This document shows positions 1 to 8,282 of a stretch of 25,762 nt of DNA, piece after piece. This stretch comes from Seison nebaliae (Eukaryota; Rotifera; Pararotatoria; Seisonacea; Seisonidae): positions 1-25,762 of the forward strand of contig JALJEE010002808.1 of NCBI GenBank assembly GCA_023231475.1. The letters run 5' to 3'. Each line of letters opens with the position of its first letter. The first letter of the stretch is position 1. The translations under genes were made by a program, and so were the position numbers. Below the pieces are notes generated by a model. It was not told the DNA's origin. It saw only the letters and a list, made by a program, of their open reading frames with translations, and ran no database searches.

Positions 1-299
1 ATTAAATAAATTTCAAAATAAAATATTTAAACTATGTTAGAAATAGTTTAGCACAACTTTTTGTTACTCCGGTAAATTTAAAATGTAAGCCTTTTCTTGG
101 AAAAGCTTGATAAACTTGATTGAACAAAAAAAGTGAAACTAATTTTAACTAATCATACAACGAAAAATTAAAGACAATATAAATCTAACTAATTTATTAA
201 AAATTATTCTTAACATAAAAATAAAAATAGATTAAAAGTAAAATGCCAGTTTTTTCTGGTGTTTAGAAATTAGTTTTAAAAAATATAAGAAAAAGAATC
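1..299. other. AT-rich stretch, no gene seen
   Basis: No reading frame, RNA gene or repeat that I can support. It adjoins the transposon graveyard that starts near 300. Confidence 0.5.
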
Positions 300-600
300 G
301 TTGTCATTGTTTTTGTGGTGCTTTCTTACAACCGCTTCTGCTATTCGGTCCACCAAATCTTCTTGATTTCTTGGACATCCGGATTCCTACAAAATTTTTC
401 AAAAATCAAAAACATATGGATTTCTTTAAACCACGCCAAGTTGATTCGATAGTGTTCGTATGGCAGAACGTTACCGGATCAACGAAATTTTCTTCGAATC
501 GATTTCGATCAACGAACAGTCGATCTCCTGCTCGAGGAGATATCTGATTGTTCTCTATCAGACATAGCAGATATTCATGGCAGAGTTTAGGGTAGGTACC
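300..600 (-). mobile_element. Merlin/IS1016-type DNA transposase remnant (C-terminal end)
   Basis: Read on the minus strand, 600 down to 409 is open and then hits a stop. Positions 486-415 encode FVDPVTFCHTNTIESTWRGL followed by KKSI. In the ISXO2-like/IS1595 domain of Merlin and IS1016 transposases, the last catalytic block reads like 'FVdp..G.HTN.IEs.W...K', with the Glu of IES as the third acidic catalytic residue, so this is a close match. The usual segment just upstream (the TVNHS-type stretch) looks shortened and altered. Downstream of the stop, similar C-terminal-looking sequence continues in another frame toward 300. No terminal inverted repeats or complete transposase are seen, so this is a dead plain DNA transposon fragment. 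The family call rests on this one motif block. Confidence 0.6.
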
Positions 601-878
601 TGATCGTCACGTAACCCGGACACTGATGAGAACGAGGAGATGGACTCACGAATTAATTATAAGAATATATATAATCTTTTTCTCGCTTTTCCGAAAACGA
701 TCCATTTGCACTTTTTCATAATTGAAACATTTTATTAACGAAATCATCAATGATGGACGGTTCAGTGGAAAAATGTGTCTTACGTTGTTAAATCAAAAAT
801 GTTGTTAAACTATTATTTTTCCCTTCTGTTAATTTGTTATCCGTTAATAATCTGTCTGAGAATATCCTCAATCGTTCG

Positions 879-1061
879 TCAATTATTATTCCAAATTTCT
901 ATTGGAAATCGACACCCCTCAGCGATATAGTTTTCAAAAAAGAATTGGTAAATTAATTTTGAATAATTTGAACAAATCTCTTTTATGAATTCGAAGACTT
1001 CGTTAACATGACATATTGGAATAAAAGAGATATACATAAATTTTCTTATTTCAAATTTCAA
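879..1061 (-). pseudogene. MULE transposase C-terminal fragment
   Basis: This 60-residue minus-strand frame reads IRKFMYISFIPICHVNEVFE near its start, then FFENYIAEGCRFPIEIWN at its end. It matches the family pattern in which a hydrophobic 'LAFvP..~V...F..l' stretch is followed by 'YfE..YIg' and then 'fP.elWN', just before the RTNN.vEgwH block of MULE transposases. That next block is not readable here because the frame stops right after WNNN. A further stretch with possible MULE C-terminal character (SLMISLIKCFNYEK) is readable in another frame near 740-780. The frame lacks the catalytic residues, so it cannot encode an active enzyme. Confidence 0.65.
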
Positions 1062-1356
1062 ATTTTTTTCCGAAAAATACTTTCGTTTGAAATTGAATTC
1101 CGATACATTCCTAATTATTGTTTGTCACACATGAAAATAGCATGTGTGGACAGGTAAACAGGACAGGACCGAAATGGCACCAACTTCAAAATCAAAGGTA
1201 AAGGATAGTTTAATGCTGATGATTTGGCAAATAACAACAGAAGAAGCAATTATTATGGTAGCAAATTTTGTTTTTTATTGTAATATATATTTTATAATAT
1301 TTGTAGTACGATTAGTCGTGCACAATACAACTCTATTTGCGTATTAATTGGATGGC

Positions 1357-1875
1357 TTAGGCTTCGTTTGCAATCTTTAACTTGGAATCATTATTCCAGA
1401 TAAACCTATCTAATGAACTGCATAAAGTGACAGACATATTATGTCTCAAATTGATCATTGATAAACTAACAATATTTCGATATGTCAATATTTCCTCATT
1501 GTGACGTAGAATAACATCCGTCGTTGACATACAGGAATTAATCGACGTTTGCTTGACTGCATTTAATGACATCATTTTTAAAATTTCATCTGACTGTTCG
1601 GAGTGATTATGATCTTCTTTAATGCCGAAGATACTTCCATTATCCAACGATAGTGAAGCCTTGCAATTTGGTTGTCTACATGAATAGTTGACTTTTCCTG
1701 TTGAATAAACCTTGCTTTCATGATAAATGAAATTTTGATAGTTAATTGCCATTTTATTTCTTCGAGTAGGAATAAAAAGTACATCATCAGTCGGCGTTAT
1801 GATAGAAACTGAAGGAAAATCGATTGATGGTAAGAACTCTGATGGTATATCAGATATAGTACGATAAGAGAAAGT
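1357..1875 (-). pseudogene. FLYWCH zinc-finger N-terminus of a MULE transposase
   Basis: The frame is open from about 1875 down to its stop at 1357, with the first ATG at 1752. Counting from that ATG, the FLYWCH-type finger covers residues 1-52: the ligands are Cys25 and Cys30 (YSCRQPNC) and His48 and His50 (DHNH). Upstream of the ATG the same frame encodes VLFIPTRRNK, a typical lead-in to FLYWCH fingers of transposases, so the original start lay further upstream. The tail (YRNIVSLSMINLRHN) fits the linker that precedes the MULE catalytic domain. It is the partner of the C-terminal fragment at 879-1061. A host FLYWCH gene is less likely because of that neighbour and the flanking motif clusters. 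Confidence 0.65.
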
Positions 1876-2239
1876 TCATAAGAATCATCCATTTGATGTC
1901 ACGCTAAAGGCAAAGAAAATTTTGGAAGCCTTTTTTTCAAATTATTTAAAATGATGTTTATGAGCAATTTATTTATTGTACACTGATCTATAGATATGTA
2001 TAATTTGAAATTGTTATAACTTTATCCCGTTTACAATACTATTCCTACAATTTTCAAAAAATTTAAATAAAAAATAAAATTCCCTAAAAAATAGTTTAAG
2101 AATTAATATTATTACTATATTTTTATTATTACTCGAAGGCCTATTCTCGGTATGGAATTGTATAAAATTTTACCTGTCGGTAATAAAAATCCTCTGTAAA
2201 ACAAAAACAAACAACTTTTAAACATTTTTTTTCTAAATC

Positions 2240-2509
2240 GGGTGAGAAAATGACCCAAATGTTAATTTGTTTTAAATAATGGGTGGCGAAACGACCTTAA
2301 TAATTCAAAAAGGGTGACGAACTGTCCAAATCCTTACCATGAGGGTGACGAATCAACCAAATTTGTTTAAAATCTAGAAAATTTGACTAAAAAATGTGAA
2401 ACATGGTGACTAAATGACAGAAATAATATAAATGAGTGACAAAATGACCATTTCCAAGGTGGCGAAATAACCGATTGCCAATATAAATATTGTGGGTTAC
2501 GAAATCACA
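2240..2509 (+). repeat. Cluster of eight degenerate copies of a 16-bp motif (GGGTGACGAAATGACC-like)
   Basis: Copies start at 2240, 2281, 2312, 2343, 2404, 2434, 2457 and 2494, all in the same orientation. Examples are gggtgagaaaatgacc (2240), gggtggcgaaacgacc (2281), gggtgacgaactgtcc (2312) and gagtgacaaaatgacc (2434). Spacing is 41, 31, 31, 61, 30, 23 and 37 bp, so several intervals are close to 30-31 bp or twice that. The spacer sequences are AT-rich and not obviously related. The most likely reading is an array of subterminal repeats, perhaps transposase binding sites, of the adjoining MULE remnant. Confidence 0.7.
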
Positions 2510-3590
2510 TAGATTCAATGAAATAAGCAGAAAAATTGTGACAGAAAAATCGAACCGCATCATGCAAATAGTCTTGCAATTCAAAAATGAAACATCTATA
2601 TCGATGAGTCCCCAATAGGGAAAACGTTTGATAGCTGATAAGACATAGAACGTTATTTTTAGCTTTGGATGCGCTTTGTGTGGCAGATAGATCATTATTC
2701 TACCAAAACGGAGTTACATGAATCACAAAGGACACACTTTAAGTACAAAGGCAGCAAGTGAACTTACATATTATTGACATATGAAAATAGTATTTTTTCT
2801 TCAAAGTAGAAGTACAAATTTATAAGGATTGAATAAAAAATAAGGCGAGAGAAAACTCCTAGCTCTCTCAATAGACTAAATTAATAATTTACAGTTATAT
2901 TTTTATTTTGCCTTTTTAAGGTTGTTTATCAGTTAGTTCCTACTTTGTTAAACGTTGATAAGAAATAACATCAACTTAATTTGTGATGTTACAGAACGTC
3001 AACTTCTGTATCGTAGGGTTGTTCTCTCTTTTTAAACTTTTTTTTAAAACTTCTTTTTCGATAAGAAATATTTAACCTAGAATGCTAAATTTAATATATT
3101 TAGAAAGAGCACGAAATGCTCTACAACATAGTTTTATATTTTCAGATTTAATTTTGTTTTAATAATCTATCTATAATTTGGAGGTTTTTAGTTAAAAAAA
3201 TTTCAAATTTAAAATAATTTTGACAAGAGAAAAGTTTGTGAAAATTCGTCAGCTTTTACTTCTACAATCAATCATCGCCACCTAACTCCTTCTACTAGTC
3301 AACCAAATCCGTTGGACGGAGTACATTCCTGGACAAATCGTTTCAAGGAGACAAGAAACCCAAATAACAATCGAAATACAATAAATGACTTTTAGAAGAA
3401 TAAGTCATTATCAACTGCAGCAATAATTTCCTCCTTTTGGATCATAAATCATTGTTCCGATAAATCTTCAAAATTTGTTAATAGTTCGTCAACTTCGATT
3501 CAAACATCAACCAGATCGGCATGAACGTGAAAACTGACACTCTCATATACCACTCAATCAACAAAGCACAACCTCGTTAAAACGAACCAT
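2510..3590. other. Gene-poor stretch between motif clusters
   Basis: AT-rich sequence without a gene I can support. A minus-strand frame that starts near 2695 runs through the motif cluster below 2510 and has no recognisable domain. Around 3270-3520 the plus strand is fairly open, with a stop at 3390-3392, and has a more even base mix, but resembles nothing I know. It may be further transposon debris. Confidence 0.4.
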
Positions 3591-3596
3591 ATGGAC

Positions 3597-3791
3597 GGTC
3601 AGTCTTACGGTAACCGGACAGATTGTTATAGACTATATAGGACTATATAAAAATTATTTATATTATATTTATTTATTTATATATATTTATTGAAAAAAGG
3701 TTGAGAACTGTCCGAAATTAAGAAAGTTAGGTTACGAAATGTCCTTTTATGGGTTATATACATAATTTTTATATAGGGTTACGATCTGTCT
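3597..3791. repeat. Second cluster of the 16-bp motif, in inverted arrangement
   Basis: A minus-oriented copy at 3597-3615 (reverse complement ggttaccgtaagactgacc) is followed by three plus-oriented copies: 3698-3713 (aggttgagaactgtcc), 3729-3744 (aggttacgaaatgtcc) and 3776-3791 (gggttacgatctgtct). The first two direct copies are 31 bp apart, the same interval as in the 2240-2509 cluster. An AT-rich core (about 3631-3695) with a short tandem duplication of gactatatag lies between the inverted sets. The layout fits a small non-autonomous derivative of the same transposon family. Confidence 0.55.
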
Positions 3792-4194
3792 CCCAGTCGC
3801 TCATGGACAGGTAAGGAAAGTTTAAATATTAGTCGTTGAATTGAAAAAGAACGACTGTGTCCGGTTAATAGACAGGATGGACTTTAAAGTTTTGATTTAT
3901 TTACCCATATAATTATGGAAATAAATTCATGTTAGGAAGAATAAGACTACTAAATGAATCATTATAAATTTGAAAATTTACTATTCTTACTAAAACTGAC
4001 AACTTTTAGGCAATAGACAAAAGAGATAGTCATTATAGCTGGAAGAATCGATAAATGTAAATATCATTATTCCATTTGTTTTTCGAGAATATTTGAAATT
4101 AACTTTACCTTATTGATTAATAAATCTTATGTCAATAGTTTGTTCCAGATAAATTTGTAAAAAATTTTAGAAATTTCGTTAAAAAATTTAGAAA
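3792..4194. other. Upstream region of the Kazal gene
   Basis: About 400 bp without a gene. It contains a further partial match to the motif family near 3859 (tgtccggttaatagacagg) and then AT-rich sequence leading to the Kazal gene start. I see no clear TATA box. Confidence 0.4.
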
Positions 4195-5218
4195 ATGAAA
4201 TTGTTAATAGGAATCTCTTCACTTTTATTTCTTTCAACCATCTTTGTCGGGAATGATGGGAAGGAATTGATTGACAATCATATCAACATAAATCCCACCG
4301 GTTGTGAATGGAATGGTAAGATATTGGCCAATGGATCAAAATTTAAGAAAGATTGTAATAGTTGTGTTTGTGTCAATGGTCACGCCCTTTGTACTATGAT
4401 GGCTTGCCACTATCCAATGGGTGACTGTAATATGATATGTTCAAAATCTGTGGATCCCGTCATGGGTAGTAATAAAATGGTTTTCCGCAATAAATGTGAA
4501 CTTCAACGATATGGAGCTTGTCATGGAAAGAAGTTAACGGTTGTGGAATTACCGAAAGACTTGGAGGGAAAGAATTGCTACAATGAAGGTTTCTCATTCA
4601 AAAAGAATGCTTGTACCGATGTGTTCTGTAACGAAGGTCGATTATCTTACGCGACGAAACAATGTGGAATTCCAATTTGTGCTAACAATGTTATCCCGAC
4701 TACTAAAAAAGGTGATTGCTGTCCATCATGTCCAGCAGTTATCGAGCATTGTGAACGACCTTGCTACAAAATATATTTACCAGTCTGCGGTTCAGATGGG
4801 AAGATGTACTCCAACAAATGTATGTTCGACAACCAGGTGCGATGTCATAATAAGAATTTGAAAGAAGCCGATGCATCTGTGTGTGGTAAAAGTTAGTTCA
4901 TTAATATAATTATACAAATATGTATGTCGAATAGGAAAAGCGAATTGTGATATGATGTGTATCCAAGTATATGCTCCAGTTTGTGGTAGTGATGGAAAAA
5001 CTTACGGGAACAGTTGTGAATTGAGTGTTGAGAGACAGTGTAACAATCCAAAATTGACGAAGGTCAGCGATGGACGATGTGGGAAATTTCAAGATTTCAA
5101 AATCGAATGTTCGATGGTCGACTGTGCTGCATGTCCATTTGGAATGGTTTTGAAACCAACGAAAACAAATTGCTGTGCATGCGAACCGTTGAAGATGTAT
5201 CAGTCGTTGAATGTCTAA
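4195..5218 (+). CDS. Secreted multi-domain Kazal/VWC-like serine protease inhibitor
   Basis: Two exons, 4195-4885 and 4935-5218, joined across a 49-bp GT-AG intron in phase 1, encode 324 residues. Residues 1-19 are a signal peptide. Cysteine-rich modules follow in order: a VWC/antistasin-like module (about 37-71), a divergent Kazal module (78-117), a second VWC-like module (128-180, ending CCPSCP), a Kazal module (186-231, PVCGSDGKMYSNKC), a Kazal module (235-279, PVCGSDGKTYGNSC) and a short Cys-rich tail (289-313). Kazal modules act as rigid loops that block serine proteases, so an extracellular inhibitor role is inferred. In the first Kazal-like module the central PVCGSDG is replaced by PVMGSNK, losing one conserved Cys, so it probably does not inhibit in the usual way. 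A poly(A) signal follows at 5311. The splice restores VCG-KANC in frame. Target protease unknown. Confidence 0.85.
4886..4934 (+). other. Intron of the Kazal gene (49 bp)
   Basis: The intron begins gtaaaagtt and ends gaatag. Removing it joins two Kazal modules in one frame and skips an in-frame stop at 4894-4896. Its size is typical of this locus. Confidence 0.85.
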
Positions 5219-6157
5219 TAAGTCATTCTAACACGATTTGTTACTCTAAATATTATCGACTAAAGTATCTTTCAAATTCTTTTGAGACTAATTTCAATGA
5301 TATTTAGTGAAATAAAATTTATTATACATGAATATTACATATAAATCTATTATGATAAATCATATTTTCACAGATTGTTAAAAATAACGAAATTTATGTT
5401 CTGTTTAAAACTTCTGGACCAAACTTTATCAAGTTTGACTCTTTAAGTTTGACAGGTTTATCATGTTTTATGATAAGTTTTAAAATTTGTGGACGCCATA
5501 TATATATGATCGACTTCATTCTGTACAAGGTGGAATGTTGAAGGAAAACAATTCAAATCATTTATTTTCTAATATTTGAAGAATTTCCATAAAAATGAGT
5601 AAACTAATTAACGTCTGATCTAACAATCTTATTTAGCACTTGTAAGTGCTAATTTTATTCATTCTAGAGAAATCATTGTTTTGTTGCTAATTCAGTTGCA
5701 CAAGTTTTATTCTATCACAAGTAAATTATGTTTTGGAAATAGGGAAAAATTATTTTCAATATTTTTGCATTATTCCATTTAGACGAAGTTGTTTGACGTT
5801 ACAGTTGTTTTCATTTTCGTTCACAATACTATCAGTAATCTTTCCATTGATATTGCACACCCATCGGAAAGTTGGAACATTTTTAACGAAATATTTGCTA
5901 TTTCTTTCTTCAATTCACCATTTTCAGACAGAATAGAGTTTAATTTCATTCAAATGAAACAAGTTCTACCTTTTTAATTCCCCATGAGACCTCATCATTC
6001 TGAGATTCTGAGAAGTAAGTTCCTTATTGATTATCTTATTGATGCTTGACAATTGTACCGATTTTTATCCGATAAGGACGGATAAGTGGGATCGAATGTA
6101 GGATCGGATGTACCTGTACCGGTTTCCATTCTCTCTCTCTTTTACAGAATTTTTATT
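5219..6157. other. Intergenic, small palindromes only
   Basis: No gene supported. Short symmetric sequences are a 9+9-bp palindrome with a 2-bp centre at 5633-5652 (ttagcacttgtaagtgctaa), a 7-bp stem at about 6065-6085 (ttatccg/cggataa), and a 12-bp imperfect tandem repeat near 6090-6113 (ggatcgaatgta, ggatcggatgta). Open frames around 5733-5977 show no domain or composition that suggests a gene. Confidence 0.45.
5311..5316 (+). terminator. Poly(A) signal of the Kazal gene
   Basis: AATAAA lies 93 bp after the stop codon. Confidence 0.55.
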
Positions 6158-6236
6158 TTGAAGTGTTGAGCGGCAGTGTAACAATCCAAAATTGAGGAAT
6201 TATTGAGTGATAGACGATGCGGTAAAGATGGTTCAA
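6158..6236 (+). pseudogene. Broken duplicate of the last Kazal exon
   Basis: This stretch is nearly the same as part of the third Kazal exon at about 5024-5095. Both read gtgttgag, then a near-identical cagtgtaacaatccaaaatt, then a diverged run, then gatagacgatg/gatggacgatg and ggt/ggg with a shared ttcaaga. It would encode SVERQCNNPKL before the frame fails at a stop, and the upstream PVCGSDG half is absent. A pyrimidine run ending in ttttacag (about 6130-6147) sits just upstream, as if an intron boundary had been copied too. The copy suggests a past tandem duplication of the inhibitor gene or of its 3' exon. Confidence 0.75.
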
Positions 6237-6402
6237 GATCAAAATTCAGTAAGGATTTCATCAAATAAAAACAAAGAATTATAAGATGTATTTGATTAAA
6301 GTTTTTTTATCAATTAATATTAGAATGAAAAAAGCAAATTATAAAGAAGAAATTTTCGAGTTATGGAAGTTGTCTCTTGAATGAGTTGAAATTGAGTTGA
6401 AT

Positions 6403-7380
6403 TTACAAGAATTTCACATCTAATTCTTTCTCCGTCCATTTCCATAAAGCTTTCGCCATATCCGTATCGACTCCGTATTTGGATGGTCCCTTGACTGCGC
6501 AATCGGAATAATATAATCCTGATTCGAATTCACGATCTTCACCGATAGCACATTCGATAGTAGTTTGAGCTCCTTCCATCGGCTTCTTTGCTACAACTTT
6601 AGCCAATAATTCTCCGAAGAAGTTTTGAACCGAAGTCATATTTCTTTGGAGTTCCGTTTGGACGAATCCTGGATGGACAGCATAAGTATTAATAAAATTG
6701 TTACCACTTTCTGCCAATCGTCGTTTCATTTCTTTGATGAATAAAATATTCGCTAATTTCGATCGACCATAAGCCAACCAACGACCATAACCTCCTTTCG
6801 TAAAATTGAAGTCAGTTATTTCATTTTCTTTATAATTTTTCGGTTCATCATAAAATTCATTACTAAATTTCAATTGATCCGAATAATTGTGTGCCATCGA
6901 TGAAACGGCAATAATTCGATTCTTCTTATTATCTTCATTCTTCTGATTGATTAAATCGAAGAGTTGTGACGTTAATAAAAAATGACCGAAATGATTCGTT
7001 CCAAGTTGTGCTTCGAAATTGTCATGAGTCTTCCTCTCTTCACAAGCCATAATTCCCGCATTTAAAATTAACAAATTAATTTTATCTAATTTTTCATGCA
7101 AAACTTTCGACGCTTCATTTATCGAATTAATCGACGATAAATCCATTTCAACCAGAAACGCTTTCTCGTTATCACATTTTTCCACAAGTTCTTTTCGAGC
7201 TGTCTCTCCTTTTTCCATATTACGACATAACATATACACCGTAGCCCCACGACACAATAAATCCTCCACCGTACATTTACCAATTCCAGTATTAGCGCCA
7301 GTAATTACTACAATTTTATCTTCCAATCGAGCGTTCGAACGACAAACACCACCAGCTAAATAATTTCGTATGAATGACAT
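6403..7380 (-). CDS. Short-chain dehydrogenase/reductase, retinol dehydrogenase 11-14-like
   Basis: An intronless 325-residue frame with ATG at 7380. The Rossmann dinucleotide site is TGANTGIG (27-34), the NAG motif is at 107-109, the catalytic Ser is in VSS (159-161), and the catalytic Tyr/Lys are Y204 and K208 in YGRSKLAN. HPG at 236-238 follows, as in the classical SDR fold. LCRN after the second strand (51-54) and the extended C-terminus ending in a tryptophan-containing helix resemble RDH11/12/13/14 and the related NADP(H)-using SDRs, which interconvert retinoids or other lipid aldehydes and alcohols. There is no strong N-terminal membrane anchor, so the compartment is unclear. A TATAAAA on the minus strand (7423-7429) lies about 45 bp upstream but is weak evidence in such AT-rich DNA. 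Exact substrate cannot be told from sequence. Confidence 0.88.
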   Translation of the reverse strand: MSFIRNYLAGGVCRSNARLEDKIVVITGANTGIGKCTVEDLLCRGATVYMLCRNMEKGETARKELVEKCDNEKAFLVEMDLSSINSINEASKVLHEKLDKINLLILNAGIMACEERKTHDNFEAQLGTNHFGHFLLTSQLFDLINQKNEDNKKNRIIAVSSMAHNYSDQLKFSNEFYDEPKNYKENEITDFNFTKGGYGRWLAYGRSKLANILFIKEMKRRLAESGNNFINTYAVHPGFVQTELQRNMTSVQNFFGELLAKVVAKKPMEGAQTTIECAIGEDREFESGLYYSDCAVKGPSKYGVDTDMAKALWKWTEKELDVKFL

Positions 7381-8204
7381 TTTAAAGAATTATCTATTAA
7401 TCTTTTTTTTAAAAAAATTAAATTTTATAGATTTTTTTTGTTTATGTAATTTTCTCATTATTATTTATTTTGAAGAAATTACTGGACGAAAAATATTAAT
7501 CAAAATATGAATCATAATACAATATTTATTTTGCAGCTTTATTTTCAACTTGATGGTACACATCTATATTAATCGGCTTTAATTAAACGAATCATTAAAT
7601 TATGGCAAATTTCTTAAGTTGTGATATTTGATTAAATTGTATTGGAAATGACGAAGAAAAACCTGGATGGAAATTTAACTTTTGTTCTTTAAAGAATATT
7701 TATATAATTCAGAAAATTTAATAAAAAAAAAATATGATAAAATTTCTTTGTTAACATTGTAAAATAACATAAAGTATTATGGAAGTTTTATAAGAAAACT
7801 AATTATACAAAATCGAATTAACTAATACTCGAATCGAATAGTTTGTATGAAGAAGGTTAATATAAGTTTTATTCCACAAAATTTTATAGTTGGTGGTAGA
7901 TTTAATTATTATTTATTAGTTAGAATTCTCGTCGAGATAAACGTGAAAAAAGGGAAAAAAATATTGTCTTCCTCGGTGTCAATAAAGATAATAATTTAAT
8001 GTAAATAATTTTGAATTTGATAAACTCAATGTCCATTCAATATCAGAAAGAATATCGTTTGTATTGGAGAAGCTACTCGAGATGTTCAATGTCTATATTA
8101 GGACATTTAGGAGAGAATATATTAGACTTTAGTTGAAAGTAAATATTCCACATGACTTACGTAATTTATTGTGAAATATTATGTATGTCAATTAATCATC
8201 AAAA
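7381..8204. other. Intergenic between divergent SDR and P450 genes
   Basis: AT-rich and without a supported gene. It must hold the promoters of both divergent neighbours. I see no tandem array or RNA gene here. Confidence 0.5.
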
Positions 8205-8212
8205 TATAAAAG
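8205..8212 (+). promoter_or_regulatory. Candidate TATA box of the P450 gene
   Basis: TATAAAAG lies 71 bp before the start codon, which would give a 5' leader of roughly 40-50 bases. The composition is AT-rich, so chance occurrence is possible. Confidence 0.4.
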
Positions 8213-8282
8213 AAACCATATAGCTTTTGTACTTACAAGAATCTTTCATTCCACTTCTCTCTTTTTTTAAACATTTTGAAGA

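Larger units (their letters stand above)
605..2509 (-). mobile_element. FLYWCH-MULE (Phantom-like) DNA transposon remnant, internally deleted
   Basis: Two transposase pieces in the right order on the minus strand define this element: an N-terminal FLYWCH zinc finger (1357-1875) and a C-terminal MULE segment (879-1061). FLYWCH fingers joined to MULE transposases are typical of the Phantom group of Mutator-like elements. The catalytic DDE core that should lie between them is missing; only about 300 bp separate the pieces. The outer bounds are inferred from a 16-bp motif. It sits in inverted orientation at the low end (605-617, cgtcacgtaaccc) and in direct orientation as eight copies at the high end (2240-2509), as expected for terminal or subterminal repeats. 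Bounds are soft, and no target-site duplication was identified. The element is a non-functional fossil. Confidence 0.55.

Noticed and set aside
1144-1347. Plus-strand frame of 67 codons between the two MULE fragments
   Set aside because: No recognisable domain, lies antisense inside the decayed element and has a tail typical of chance AT-rich frames.
2387-2695. Minus-strand frame of 102 codons
   Set aside because: Half of it is the translated 16-bp motif array (repeated FVTH/HLG phrases), and the rest matches nothing known.
5733-5977. Overlapping open frames between the Kazal gene and its fossil exon
   Set aside because: Phe/Ser/Ile-rich products typical of AT-rich noise; no signal peptide, motif or splice partner.
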